Positions 33,210 through 42,410 of a stretch of 64,000 bases of DNA are shown here, in pieces (the stretch's first letter is position 1; each line of letters opens with the position of its first letter). The notes under the pieces are model-generated. The model saw only the letters and a list, made by a program, of their open reading frames with translations, searched no databases and had not been told where the DNA came from. Where the stretch lies: the NCBI RefSeq assembly GCF_014651055.1, contig NZ_BMWD01000028.1:57953-121952 (forward strand). Direction: 5' to 3'. A program made the position numbers and the translations under genes. The DNA comes from Streptomyces fructofermentans. GTDB taxonomy: Bacteria; Actinomycetota; Actinomycetes; Streptomycetales; Streptomycetaceae.

Positions 33210-34403
33210 TCAGCCCTTCACGCAGACGACCTGCTTCAGCTTCGCCACGACCTTCACGAGGTCCCGCTGCTGGTCGATGACCTGCTCGATCGGCTTGTAG
33301 GCGCCGGGGATCTCGTCCACGACCCCGGAGTCCTTGCGGCACTCGACGCCCCTGGTCTGGTCCTCCAGGTCCTTGGTCGTGAAGCGCCGCTTCGCCGCGG
33401 TGCGGCTCATGCGCCGGCCCGCGCCGTGCGAGGCGGAGTTGAAGGCCTTCTCGTTGCCGAGTCCCTTCACGATGTACGAGCCCGTGCCCATGGAGCCCGG
33501 GATGATCCCGTACTCGCCGGAACCCGCGCGGATCGCGCCCTTGCGGGTGACCAGCAGGTCCATGCCCTCGTACCGCTCCTCGGCCACGTAGTTGTGGTGG
33601 GCGCTGATCTCCCGCTCGAAGACCGGCTTGGCCTTCCTGAACTCCTTGCGGACCACGTCCTTCAGGAGCGCCATCATCAGCGTGCGGTTGTACTTCGCGT
33701 ACTCCTGCGCCCAGAACAGGTCGTTGCGGTACGCCGTCATCTGCGGGGTGTCCGCGACGAAGACGGCGAGGTCGCGGTCGACCAGGCCCTGGTTGTACGA
33801 CAGCTTCTGCGCCACCCCGATGTGGTGCTCGGCCAGCTCCTTGCCGATGTTCCGCGATCCGGAGTGGAGCATCAGCCACACCGCGCCGTCCGTGTCGACG
33901 CACACCTCGACGAAGTGGTTGCCGCCGCCCAGCGTGCCCATCTGCCGGGTCGCCCGCTGCTGCCGGAACTTCACCGCGTCCGCGATGCCCTCGAAGCGGC
34001 CCCAGAAGTCGTCCCATCCGGCGGTCGCGAGGCCGTGGAAGTCACCGGGCTCGACGAGGTCCTCGTGCATGCCGCGTCCCACCGGGATGGCCTGCTCGAT
34101 CTGCGACCGGAGACGGGAGAGGTCGCCCGGGAGGTCGTTGGCCGTCAGGGAGGTCCTGACCGCCGACATCCCGCAGCCGATGTCCACGCCCACCGCGGCC
34201 GGGCAGACCGCCCCGTGCATCGCGATGACCGAGCCGACCGTGGCGCCCTTGCCGTAGTGCACGTCCGGCATCACGGCCAGACCCTTGATCCACGGCAGGG
34301 TGGCGACGTTCCGCAGCTGCTGCATCGCGCCCTCCTCCACGGACCCCGGATCGGTCCACATACGGATCGGAACCTTCGCCCCCGGTACCTCCACGTACGA
34401 CAC
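33210..34403 (-). CDS. rtcB: RtcB family RNA-splicing ligase
   Basis: 397 residues from GTG 34403, which has a GGGGA site; a longer frame to 34448 lacks one. RtcB joins RNA 2',3'-cyclic phosphate or 3'-phosphate ends to 5'-OH ends using GTP and Mn2+. Visible metal and catalytic elements are VGVDIGCGM (metal Cys), GTLGGGNHFVEV (His), LHSGSRNIGK, and the guanylylated His in NSASHGAGRRMSR. No archease, RtcA, prfH or RNA-damage gene is nearby; it stands alone, divergent from a lipoprotein gene. Confidence 0.94.
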   Translation of the reverse strand: MSYVEVPGAKVPIRMWTDPGSVEEGAMQQLRNVATLPWIKGLAVMPDVHYGKGATVGSVIAMHGAVCPAAVGVDIGCGMSAVRTSLTANDLPGDLSRLRSQIEQAIPVGRGMHEDLVEPGDFHGLATAGWDDFWGRFEGIADAVKFRQQRATRQMGTLGGGNHFVEVCVDTDGAVWLMLHSGSRNIGKELAEHHIGVAQKLSYNQGLVDRDLAVFVADTPQMTAYRNDLFWAQEYAKYNRTLMMALLKDVVRKEFRKAKPVFEREISAHHNYVAEERYEGMDLLVTRKGAIRAGSGEYGIIPGSMGTGSYIVKGLGNEKAFNSASHGAGRRMSRTAAKRRFTTKDLEDQTRGVECRKDSGVVDEIPGAYKPIEQVIDQQRDLVKVVAKLKQVVCVKG

Positions 34404-34608
34404 GACGTCCCCATTCCCCCGAAAACCAACAGAAGTGACAAAGCGCAAAACCGGTGCTCAGATGCAACATTCAGGACGACGGACCGGCGTCCACGGCAGT
34501 GCGTGCGATACACATTGTCTTCAGGCGCCGCCCCCGTGCGGCAACCGATTAACCACAGGACACCTGGTCGCGGGCACAGCGGAGCGACCTGTCGAGAGGA
34601 GCCCCACC

Positions 34609-35481
34609 GTGCAGCGGAAGGCGTACGTATCCGGCGTCGCCGCGCTCCTCGCGGTACTGCTTGCCGGCTGCACCGGTGGATCGCCGCAGGACGAGAGCCC
34701 GACCGACCCGAAGCCGGGCGACACGGCCACGACGAGCGCGGCGGCACCGCCCGGCAAGTACCGCACGCTTCCCGAGCCGTGCGCCGCGGTCTCCCAGAAC
34801 ACCCTGGACGCGCTCCTGCCGGGGATCGGGCAGATCACCGACGAGAGGCAGCGGGAGAAGGCGTACGCGGGCACCGCCACGCCGACCTTCGACACGGACC
34901 GCAAGGTCGGCTGCCGCTGGAAGGCGGAGGCCGCGAGCGTGACGGACCACCTCCTTGTGGACTTCGAGCGCGTGGTCTCGTACGAGAACGCGGTCAGCGA
35001 CGACGACGAGGCGACCCGCATCTTCGCCGGGAAGGTGACGGCGGCGGACCTGCCGGAGCCCTCCTCGTCGCCGGAGGACTCCGGCGACGACGACGGTTCG
35101 CAGCCGGGGTCCGGCTCGTCGGACGAACCGTCCGCCGAGGGCTCGCAGGACGAGGACGAGGCCTCCCCCGACGGCTCGGACGGCCCCGACAGCGACGCGA
35201 GCGCCTCCGGCACCGCCTCGGGGGAGCCCGGCGCGACCTCCGTCCCGGCCGCCCTCCAGCCCCGCGTGCTCGACGACCTCGGCGACGAGGCGTTCCTCGA
35301 CGACGCCCTGAACGACTCCCGGCAGCGCACCGTGACTGTGGTGTTCCGCACGTCCAACGTGATCGTGACGATCCAGTACGACGAGCAGCCGGCCAGCACG
35401 ACGGACGTCCCGAGCAGCGAGGACATGCAGGACAGGGCACGGAAACTGGCCGACCGGCTCGCCGGGACCTTCAACGACTAG
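34609..35481 (+). CDS. DUF3558-like lipoprotein (first of a tandem pair)
   Basis: 290 residues from GTG 34609 with an AGAGGA site. The signal peptide ends with lipobox LLAGC (Cys about 20). The mature part has LPEPCAAVSQNTLDALLPG and CRWKAE, the two-cysteine pattern of DUF3558 lipoproteins, then a long acidic Ser/Asp/Glu-rich stretch (about 145-205) and a last beta-rich part TVTVVFRTSNVIVTIQYD. It would be attached to the outer face of the membrane. Function unknown. The next gene encodes a same-length paralogue. Confidence 0.8.
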   Translation: MQRKAYVSGVAALLAVLLAGCTGGSPQDESPTDPKPGDTATTSAAAPPGKYRTLPEPCAAVSQNTLDALLPGIGQITDERQREKAYAGTATPTFDTDRKVGCRWKAEAASVTDHLLVDFERVVSYENAVSDDDEATRIFAGKVTAADLPEPSSSPEDSGDDDGSQPGSGSSDEPSAEGSQDEDEASPDGSDGPDSDASASGTASGEPGATSVPAALQPRVLDDLGDEAFLDDALNDSRQRTVTVVFRTSNVIVTIQYDEQPASTTDVPSSEDMQDRARKLADRLAGTFND

Positions 35482-35629
35482 GGGCGTTCCGCGGGGGTTT
35501 CGGACTCGGTGGAACCGGAGCCGCGGTTGTCCCGTTCGGCGTACCGTGACCCCTCGGACCCGACCGAGTGCGGCAGGCCGAGGACGCGGCCGTTCGCACG
35601 CACACCCGAGCGTCTTGAGTGAAGGAACC

Positions 35630-36502
35630 ATGCACCGACCCGCACAGCGACAGCGACTCACCCGCATCCTCGTCTGCGCAGCCGCCGTCCCGGTGATGCT
35701 CGTGGCCTCCGGCTGCTCGTCGGACTCCGACGACGGCTCCGGCGGCGACGCGAAGAAGGAGTCCGGCTCCTCGGCCTCGCCCTCCGCGACGGAGGCGGGC
35801 TCCGTGGTGAAGGAGGCCGCGTACGCGAAGCTGCCCGAGCCGTGCGCCGTGCTCTCCGCCAAGTCCCTGAAGGACCTGGTGCCGAAGGGGAGCAAGTCCG
35901 GCAAGGAGGGCTCGTCGGACGACACGGCGACGCGCGGCAGCTGCTCCTGGGACAGCCTGGACAACAACGGCGTGGACGGCTCGCAGTTCCGCTGGCTGAA
36001 CGTGTCGCTGCTGCGCTTCGAGTCCGACGCGACCCGCGGCGAGGGGGACACGCTCGCCGCCGAGTACCACGCCAAGCAGGTGGAGGACGCCCGCTCGGTG
36101 ACGGACGCGAAGAACGTGAAGTCGCGGCCGCTGACCGGCACGGGCGAGGAGGCGACGCTCGTGACGTACGACCTGAAGAAGAAGGAAGGCACCTTCAGGC
36201 AGCAGACGGTCGTGACGCGGGTCGAGAACGTCGTGGTGACGCTCGACTACAACGGCGCGGGCCTCGCGGGCGACGAGTCCCCGAAGGTCGCCGACCTGTC
36301 GAAGGCGGCGCAGAAGGCCGCCAAGGAGGCCGTGCGGTCCGTGGTGACGGCCAACGAGGGCGGCGCCGCCGCCTCTCCGGGCGCGGACTCCGGCACCGAC
36401 GCCTCCCCGAGCCGGAGCTCGGGCAAGGGCGCGAGCGTGGGTCCGGACGAGAGCAAGGACGCGTCCCCGCGCGCGAGCAAGTCCGCCGCCAAGAAGGACT
36501 GA
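35630..36502 (+). CDS. DUF3558-like lipoprotein (second of a tandem pair)
   Basis: 290 residues, ribosome site GAAGGA. Signal peptide with lipobox VASGC (Cys about 29), then Ser/Glu/Gly-rich spacer. The core YAKLPEPCAVLSAKSLKDLVPKG and GSCSWDSLDNNG keeps the two-Cys DUF3558 pattern, followed by RQQTVVTRVENVVVTLDYNG, which matches the equivalent strand in the preceding gene. The Ala/Lys/Ser-rich tail ends SKSAAKKD. It probably arose with its neighbour by tandem duplication and then diverged; the low-complexity insert sits at a different place in each. Function unknown. Confidence 0.8.
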   Translation: MHRPAQRQRLTRILVCAAAVPVMLVASGCSSDSDDGSGGDAKKESGSSASPSATEAGSVVKEAAYAKLPEPCAVLSAKSLKDLVPKGSKSGKEGSSDDTATRGSCSWDSLDNNGVDGSQFRWLNVSLLRFESDATRGEGDTLAAEYHAKQVEDARSVTDAKNVKSRPLTGTGEEATLVTYDLKKKEGTFRQQTVVTRVENVVVTLDYNGAGLAGDESPKVADLSKAAQKAAKEAVRSVVTANEGGAAASPGADSGTDASPSRSSGKGASVGPDESKDASPRASKSAAKKD

Positions 36503-36578
36503 CACCGCAGGCCCGTAGAAAACCGGGACATTACGTCCCGCCGGCCGCCGATTCGCGGCCGGACCAGGACATTTGACG

Positions 36579-36606
36579 GAGCCCGGCCCCCGCGGGGGCC
36601 GGGCTC
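36579..36606 (+). terminator. Strong hairpin terminator after the DUF3558 pair
   Basis: A perfect palindrome, GAGCCCGGCCCCC-gc-GGGGGCCGGGCTC, about 77 bases after the second lipoprotein stop. Confidence 0.75.
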
Positions 36607-36686
36607 CTGCCGAACCGCGCACCCGCGGACCGCACACATGTGCCACCCTGTTGGCCGCAACAGGTCGTAAGGGGAGGGGAGTACGG

Positions 36687-38054
36687 GTGACCGCGCCTAT
36701 CGAGCTCACAAAGACGCATCGGCTGCTCATCGGGGTGGTCGTCTTCGGAGCGGTCGTCATCGCCGGTATCGGCTTCGCCGGTTCGTACGCGGCGGTGCGC
36801 GAACTCGCCCTGCAGAAGGGCTTCGGGAACTTCAGCTACGTGTTCCCGATAGGCATCGACGCGGGCATCTGCGTGCTGCTCGCGCTCGACCTGCTCCTGA
36901 CCTGGATCAGGATTCCCTTCCCGCTGCTGCGCCAGACCGCGTGGCTGCTGACTGCGGCCACCATCGCCTTCAACGGCGCCGCCGCCTGGCCCGACCCGCT
37001 CGGCGTCGGCATGCACTCCGTCATCCCGATCCTGTTCGTGGTCTCCGTCGAGGCCGCCCGGCACGCCGTGGGCCGCATCGCCGACATCACCGCCGACAAG
37101 CACATGGAAGGCGTCCGCCTCACCCGCTGGCTCCTCTCCCCGCTGCCCACCTTCCTGCTGTGGCGCCGCATGAAGCTGTGGGAACTGCGCTCCTACGAAC
37201 AGGTCATCAAGCTGGAGCAGGAACGTCTCGTCTACCAGGCCCGCCTGCGCTCCCGCTTCGGCCGCGCCTGGCGCCGCAAGGCCCCCGTCGAGTCCCTCAT
37301 GCCCCTGCGCCTGGCCCGCTACGGCGTACCGCTGGCCGAGACCGCCCCCTCCGGCCTCGCCGCCGCCGGCATCGAACCCGCCGTCCTGCCCCCCGCCCCC
37401 CGCCACCAGACCGAACTGGAACGCGTCGAGGCACCCGCCGCCGGACCGCCGCAGGTCGGCCCGGCCGGCCGGGGCGACGACCGGCGCCGCCCCCAGGACG
37501 ACGACGGCTACACCACCCCGGAGCAGCTGGAGCGGCTCGAACAGCTCGAACGGGAGCAGCGCGAGCAGTTGGAGTACGCGGAGGAGCCCGACTCCAGCCC
37601 GTGGTTCGCGCCGCCGCACCAGGAGATCGTCTACGAGGGCGGCTACGACCCGTCGTACGCGCCCGAGGAGCAGTACGAGCAGTGGTACGCGGAGCAGCAG
37701 TCGCAGCGCTACGAGCCGGGCCCCGAGGAGACGGGCAGCTTCCCGATCCCGGCGGGTCCCGGCCGCACGCGCCAGCTCGGCGAGGGCGGCGCCCCGGAGC
37801 CCGAACCGCTGCCGATCCCGGCCCCGCGGGAGGAGCAGTCGCCGCTCTCCGACGAGAAGTCCCGCGAGGAGAGCTTCTACCAGGTGTTCCGTCAGTCGAT
37901 CATGCCCGGCCAGGGCCTGCCGACGAAGGGTGAGTTCGGCGGCAACGTCGAGGCGACGTACGGCGTGACCCTCACCGACAGCGAGCTGCGGCGCTACATG
38001 AGCCGCTTCCAGAACCGCTTCAACACGGAGCTGGAGGAGGACCACATCGCCTAG
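36687..38054 (+). CDS. DUF2637 (SpdB-like) membrane protein
   Basis: 455 residues from GTG 36687 behind GGGGAGGGGA. The N-terminal 120 residues form four membrane helices (about 13-35, 47-67, 73-92, 100-116) typical of DUF2637, a domain also found in SpdB spread proteins of Streptomyces plasmids. A positively charged cytoplasmic region follows, then a Glu/Gln-rich coiled coil (about 270-295), a Tyr/Glu/Pro-rich linker, and a conserved C-terminal domain (about 395-450) with FRQSIMPGQGLPTKGEFGGNVEATYGVTLTDSELRRYMSRF, reminiscent of an HTH-like end. The surrounding genes are chromosomal core genes, so it is probably a resident gene. Confidence 0.85.
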   Translation: MTAPIELTKTHRLLIGVVVFGAVVIAGIGFAGSYAAVRELALQKGFGNFSYVFPIGIDAGICVLLALDLLLTWIRIPFPLLRQTAWLLTAATIAFNGAAAWPDPLGVGMHSVIPILFVVSVEAARHAVGRIADITADKHMEGVRLTRWLLSPLPTFLLWRRMKLWELRSYEQVIKLEQERLVYQARLRSRFGRAWRRKAPVESLMPLRLARYGVPLAETAPSGLAAAGIEPAVLPPAPRHQTELERVEAPAAGPPQVGPAGRGDDRRRPQDDDGYTTPEQLERLEQLEREQREQLEYAEEPDSSPWFAPPHQEIVYEGGYDPSYAPEEQYEQWYAEQQSQRYEPGPEETGSFPIPAGPGRTRQLGEGGAPEPEPLPIPAPREEQSPLSDEKSREESFYQVFRQSIMPGQGLPTKGEFGGNVEATYGVTLTDSELRRYMSRFQNRFNTELEEDHIA

Positions 38055-38067
38055 ACCCGGCGACGTG

Positions 38068-38110
38068 CGAGGAGGGGGCGCCCGGTGAGTCACCGGGCGC
38101 CCCCTCCTCG
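38068..38110. terminator. Very strong bidirectional hairpin
   Basis: A perfect 20-base stem with a 3-base loop, CGAGGAGGGGGCGCCCGGTG at 38068-38087 and its complement at 38091-38110, between convergent DUF2637 and lysS. Confidence 0.9.
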
Positions 38111-38129
38111 TGGGCCGTGGAGCCGCGCG

Positions 38130-39860
38130 TCAGGCGCCGAGCAGCGTGCGCACCCGGTCCTGGCCGACCGCGAGCAGCAGCGTGGGCAGCCTCGGCCCGG
38201 TGTCCCGGCCGACGAGCAGGTGGTAGAGCAGCGCGAAGAACGTGCGCTGGGCGACCTTGATCTCCGCCGGGAGCTCCTTGGCGGTCGCGTCGGCGGAGAA
38301 GCCCGCCTGGACCTTGGGAACGCCGTAGACGAGGTGCGTCAGGCCGTCCAGGGACCAGTTCGCGGCGAGCCCGTCGAGGAGCAGCCGCAGCGACTCGCGG
38401 CCCTGGTCGTCGAGGGACGACAGGAGCCCGGTGTCGGGTTCGTCGCGCACGACGGTGCGCTCCTCGGCCGGGACCTGGGTGTTGATCCAGGTCTCCGCCT
38501 TGTCGAGCCGCGGCCGGACCTCGTCCAGGGAGGTGAGCGGCCTCCCGGGGTCCAGCTCGCCGAGGATGCGCAGCGTCTGGTCCTCGGCGCCCGCGGTGAT
38601 GTCGGCGACGGACGCGAGCGTCCGGTACGGCAGCGGCCGGGACGTCCTCGGCAGCTCCCCCGCCGCGGTGCGCACGGCACGCGCGTGTGCGGCGGCGTCC
38701 GCCGGCAGGACGGAGCCGTCGGCGACCTTGCCCTCCAGCTTGTCCCACTCGTCGTAGAGCCGCTGGATCTCCTGGTCGAAGGCGATCTTGAACGACTGGT
38801 TGGGCCTGCGGCGGGCGTAGAGCCAGCGCAGGAGCTGCGGCTCCATGATCCGCAGCGCGTCACCGGGGGTGGGGACGCCGCCCTTGGAGGACGACATCTT
38901 CGCCATGCCGGAGATGCCCACGAAGGCGTACATGGGACCGATCGGCTGCTTGCCGCCGAAGATCGCGCCGACGATCTGCCCGCCGACCTGGAAGCTCGAC
39001 CCCGGCGAGGAGTGGTCGACGCCGCTCGGCTCGAAGACGACGCCCTCGTACGCCCAGCGCATCGGCCAGTCGACCTTCCACACCAGCTTGCCGCGGTTGA
39101 ACCCGCTCAGCAGGACGCTCTCCGAGAAGCCGCACTCGGCGCAGGTGTAGGTCAGCTCGGTGGTGTCGTCGTCGTAGGCCGTGACGGTGGTGAGGTCCTT
39201 GCCGCAGCCGCCGCAGTAGGGCTTGTACGGGAAGTACCCGGCACTGCCCGTGCCGTCGTCCTCGGCGGCGGCGCCGGAGCCCTCCGCGGCCTCCAGCTCG
39301 GCCTCGTCGAGGGGCTTCTGCGACTTCTTGGCGGGCGCCTTCCTGGTCCGGTACTGCTCGAGGATGGCGTCGATGTCGCCCCGGTGCCGCATCGCGTGCA
39401 GGATCTGCTCGCGGTAGGCGCCGGAGGTGTACTGCTCCGTCTGGCTGATCCCGTCGAACTCGACGCCCATCCCGGCCAGCGCCTCGACCATCGCGGCCTT
39501 GAAGTGCTCGGCCCAGTTCGGGTACGCGGAGCCCTTCGGGGCGGGCACGGACGTGAGGGGCCTGCCGATGTGCTCGGCCCACGACGCGTCGGTCCCGGGG
39601 ACGCCGTTGGGCACCTTGCGGTAGCGGTCGTAGTCGTCCCACGAGATCAGGTGCCTGACCTCGTGCCCGCGCCGCCTGATCTCGTCGGCGACCAGGTGGG
39701 GCGTCATGACCTCGCGCAGGTTGCCGAGGTGGATCGGGCCGGAGGGTGACAGTCCGGACGCGACGACGACGGGTTTGCCCGGGGCCCGACGCTCCGACTC
39801 CTCGATGACCTCATCCGCGTAACGGGAGACCCAGTCGGTGGTCTCGGTGCTCTGAGCCAC
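38130..39860 (-). CDS. lysS: Lysyl-tRNA synthetase, class I
   Basis: 576 residues. The start GTG 39860 is favoured because AAGGA lies nine bases upstream; GTG 39869 is closer to it. Class I synthetase motifs are evident: HIGH-type GPIHLGN (about 46-52) and KMSKS-type KMSSSKG (about 286-292). A zinc ribbon CGGCGKD...CAECGFSE sits between them. Class I LysRS is the archaeal-type, unrelated to the class II enzyme in most bacteria, and occurs in many Streptomyces. It is divergent from argS. A strong hairpin terminator lies downstream. Confidence 0.94.
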   Translation of the reverse strand: MAQSTETTDWVSRYADEVIEESERRAPGKPVVVASGLSPSGPIHLGNLREVMTPHLVADEIRRRGHEVRHLISWDDYDRYRKVPNGVPGTDASWAEHIGRPLTSVPAPKGSAYPNWAEHFKAAMVEALAGMGVEFDGISQTEQYTSGAYREQILHAMRHRGDIDAILEQYRTRKAPAKKSQKPLDEAELEAAEGSGAAAEDDGTGSAGYFPYKPYCGGCGKDLTTVTAYDDDTTELTYTCAECGFSESVLLSGFNRGKLVWKVDWPMRWAYEGVVFEPSGVDHSSPGSSFQVGGQIVGAIFGGKQPIGPMYAFVGISGMAKMSSSKGGVPTPGDALRIMEPQLLRWLYARRRPNQSFKIAFDQEIQRLYDEWDKLEGKVADGSVLPADAAAHARAVRTAAGELPRTSRPLPYRTLASVADITAGAEDQTLRILGELDPGRPLTSLDEVRPRLDKAETWINTQVPAEERTVVRDEPDTGLLSSLDDQGRESLRLLLDGLAANWSLDGLTHLVYGVPKVQAGFSADATAKELPAEIKVAQRTFFALLYHLLVGRDTGPRLPTLLLAVGQDRVRTLLGA

Positions 39861-40137
39861 GATCGGCACGTCCTTCTTTCTCAAGGAATCGTCATGGGCC
39901 GGCGGTACGGTTCGCACGGCAGACCGGCTCATCCTCCCAGCTCGGCCCGCATCCACGAAAACACCTCTTCAGCATGCCGGTCCACCGCATTGTCCGGCGC
40001 CCGCGCGGGACCGGGCGGGCCGGGGGCCGTGAGGGGCCGGGCCGCCCCCGTCCCCGCCCCTGGTCCGGGAAAACCCCTTTACCCCCATGGGATACTGGTC
40101 GTCCATCCGTACGCACGAGGAGAACGGCACCCACTCC

Positions 40138-41922
40138 ATGGCCTCGGTCACGTCCCTCACCGCCTCCGTCCACCAGCGGCTGGCCGACGCGCTCACGGCA
40201 GCCCTGCCGGACGCCGGTTCCGCGGACCCGCTGCTGCGACGCAGCGACCGGGCGGACTTCCAGGCGAACGGCATCCTGGCGCTCGCCAAGAAGGCCGGGG
40301 CCAACCCGCGCGCCCTCGCGGCCGAGGTCGTCGAGCGGATCGTGAAGGGTGACGTGATCGAGGACGTCGAGGTCTCCGGGCCCGGCTTCCTGAACATCAC
40401 GATCACCGACCGGGCGATCACCGAGAACCTGGCCGCCCGCGCCACGGACCCGGCGGACCGCCTCGGCGTCGCCCACACCGACCACCCGGGCACCACGGTC
40501 ATCGACTACGCCCAGCCGAACGTGGCCAAGGAGATGCACGTCGGCCACCTCCGGTCCGCGGTGATCGGCGACGCGGTCGTGCGCATCCTGGAGTTCGTCG
40601 GCGAGACCGTCGTCAGGCGCCACCACATCGGCGACTGGGGCACCCAGTTCGGCATGCTGATCCAGTACCTCCTGGAGCACCCGCACGAGCTGGACCACCG
40701 CAGCGGCTCCGAGGACACGGCGGTCTCCGGCGAGGAGGCCATGTCGAACCTCAACCGGATCTACAAGGCCGCCCGCGTCCTGTTCGACTCCGACGAGGAG
40801 TTCAAGACGCGTGCCCGCCGCCGGGTGGTCGACCTCCAGGCCGGCGAGCCGCAGACCCTGGATCTCTGGCAGAGGTTCGTCGACGAGTCGAAGATCTACT
40901 TCTACTCGGTCTTCGACAAGCTCGACATGGAGATCAGCGACCCGGACGTGGTCGGCGAGTCGGGCTACAACGACATGCTCGAGGAGACCTGCCGGCTCCT
41001 GGAGGAGTCCGGGGTGGCGGTCCGCTCCGAGGGCGCGCTGTGCGTGTTCTTCGACGACGTCAAGGGCCCGGACGGCAACCCGGTCCCGCTGATCGTGCGG
41101 AAGTCGGACGGCGGCTACGGCTACGCGGCCACCGACCTCTCGGCGATCCGCGACCGCGTCTTCGGCCTGAAGGCGGACACGCTCCTGTACGTGGTCGACG
41201 CCCGCCAGTCGCTGCACTTCAAGATGGTCTTCGAGACGGCGCGCAGGGCGGGCTGGCTCAACGAGGACACGAAGGCGCAGCAGCTCGCCTTCGGCACGGT
41301 CCTCGGCAAGGACGGCAAGCCGTTCAAGACCCGTGAGGGCGAGACGGTCCGGCTGGTCGACCTGCTCGACGAGGCGATCGACCGCGCCACGGCCGTGGTC
41401 CGCGAGAAGGCCGGGAAGGTGGGCCTGACCGAGGACGAGATCCTGGAGAACGGCCGGCACGTCGGCATCGGGGCCGTGAAGTACGCGGACCTGTCCACGT
41501 CCGCCGTCCGCGACTACAAGTTCGACCTGGACCAGATGGTGTCGCTCAACGGCGACACGAGCGTGTACCTCCAGTACGCGTACGCCCGTATCCAGTCGAT
41601 CCTGCGGAAGGCCGGGGACGCCCGTCCGGTGGCCCACCCGGAGCTGGCGCTGGCCCCGGCCGAGCGCGCGCTGGGTCTGCACCTGGACCAGTTCGGCGAG
41701 CTGCTCATGGACGTGGCCGCGGGCTACGAGCCGCACAAGCTGACCGCGTACCTGTACCAGCTGGCCTCGCACCTGACCACGTTCTACGACCAGTGCCACG
41801 TGCTGAGCGACGCCAACCCGCCGGAGGTCGTCGAGAACCGGCTGGCCCTCGTCGACCTGACGGCCCGCACGCTCCACCAGGGCATGGCCCTGCTCGGCAT
41901 CAGGACGCCCGACCGCCTCTGA
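40138..41922 (+). CDS. argS: Arginyl-tRNA synthetase
   Basis: 594 residues from ATG 40138, chosen because homologues begin MASVTSL; GAGGAGA lies 14 bases upstream, a little far. The add1 domain precedes the HIGH-type MHVGHLRS (about 136-143), preceded by DYAQPNVAKE. The KMSKS-equivalent segment is LGKDGKPFKTREG, as usual for this enzyme. The C-terminal DALR anticodon-binding domain ends VDLTARTLHQGMALLGIRTPDRL. It charges tRNA-Arg and is divergent from lysS across 277 bases. Confidence 0.95.
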   Translation: MASVTSLTASVHQRLADALTAALPDAGSADPLLRRSDRADFQANGILALAKKAGANPRALAAEVVERIVKGDVIEDVEVSGPGFLNITITDRAITENLAARATDPADRLGVAHTDHPGTTVIDYAQPNVAKEMHVGHLRSAVIGDAVVRILEFVGETVVRRHHIGDWGTQFGMLIQYLLEHPHELDHRSGSEDTAVSGEEAMSNLNRIYKAARVLFDSDEEFKTRARRRVVDLQAGEPQTLDLWQRFVDESKIYFYSVFDKLDMEISDPDVVGESGYNDMLEETCRLLEESGVAVRSEGALCVFFDDVKGPDGNPVPLIVRKSDGGYGYAATDLSAIRDRVFGLKADTLLYVVDARQSLHFKMVFETARRAGWLNEDTKAQQLAFGTVLGKDGKPFKTREGETVRLVDLLDEAIDRATAVVREKAGKVGLTEDEILENGRHVGIGAVKYADLSTSAVRDYKFDLDQMVSLNGDTSVYLQYAYARIQSILRKAGDARPVAHPELALAPAERALGLHLDQFGELLMDVAAGYEPHKLTAYLYQLASHLTTFYDQCHVLSDANPPEVVENRLALVDLTARTLHQGMALLGIRTPDRL

Positions 41923-41939
41923 CCGGCGCGAACGCCTCT

Positions 41940-41977
41940 CCGGCCCCGGCGGGACCTCATGGTCCCGCCGGGGCCGG
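41940..41977 (+). terminator. Hairpin terminator of argS
   Basis: A perfect 17-base stem (41940-41956 / 41961-41977) built on CGGCCCCGGCGGGACC, with a TCAT loop, 17 bases after the argS stop. Confidence 0.85.
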
Positions 41978-42335
41978 CCTCGTCGTGCGGCGCCCCGCAC
42001 CGGCTCGGGCACCGCCGCGCGCGCCGGATCGGCCACCGGCGCACTCCGCTTCCCGTTCGGGTGAAGCGCGGCGAAGGCGTACACGTGAGCGGTGCCCTCC
42101 GGGACAGTGGTCGCCGGACCGCGGTGCCTCCGGGAGCCGCGGTCACGGGCAGCCGTGCGGGATCGACCGTGCCCCGCGCGCGCCCCCGTCGTACGCCCTC
42201 CCGGACCTCACGCTCCGCACACGTGAGGGCCATTGCTTGAGGCGCCGGGACGTACCCCGAAGTATGCGATGCGGCGGGGCGCACGGCCCGACTCCGCTGA
42301 TTCCGGACCCTGTTGGACCGCACGCTGGGAGCGCG
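41978..42335. other. Leader region upstream of the phosphotransferase-fold gene
   Basis: 358 bases without a gene. A dyad CCTCACG-N9-CGTGAGG lies at 42206-42228 and could be an operator or a short hairpin. A leader ORF starts at 42336. I see no convincing -35/-10 pair. Confidence 0.45.
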
Positions 42336-42410
42336 ATGAGCACTGCACTGCCCTTCTCCGTCACCCCGGACGACCGGATGGCGTGGAGCCGTCATGCTGC
42401 CACTCGTTGA
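42336..42410 (+). CDS. 24-residue leader ORF overlapping the phosphotransferase gene
   Basis: ATG AGC start with a strong GGGAG site seven bases upstream, then a 24-residue peptide (MSTALPFSVTPDDRMAWSRH followed by AATR) ending at TGA 42408-42410. It overlaps the next gene's start (42394) by 17 bases in another frame, so ribosomes ending here could re-initiate there. No regulatory codon run (such as repeats of one amino acid) is evident. It may be a translational coupling leader. Coding is suggested by the ribosome site only. Confidence 0.4.
   Translation: MSTALPFSVTPDDRMAWSRHAATR

Noticed and set aside
36687..38054. Integrated plasmid or conjugative element, from the SpdB-like domain
   Set aside because: There is no integrase, tra gene, attachment repeat or codon-use shift nearby. 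Core genes flank it.
39861..40137. T-box or other riboswitch before argS or lysS
   Set aside because: No conserved T-box sequence or stem arrangement was seen; only general GC-rich spacer.
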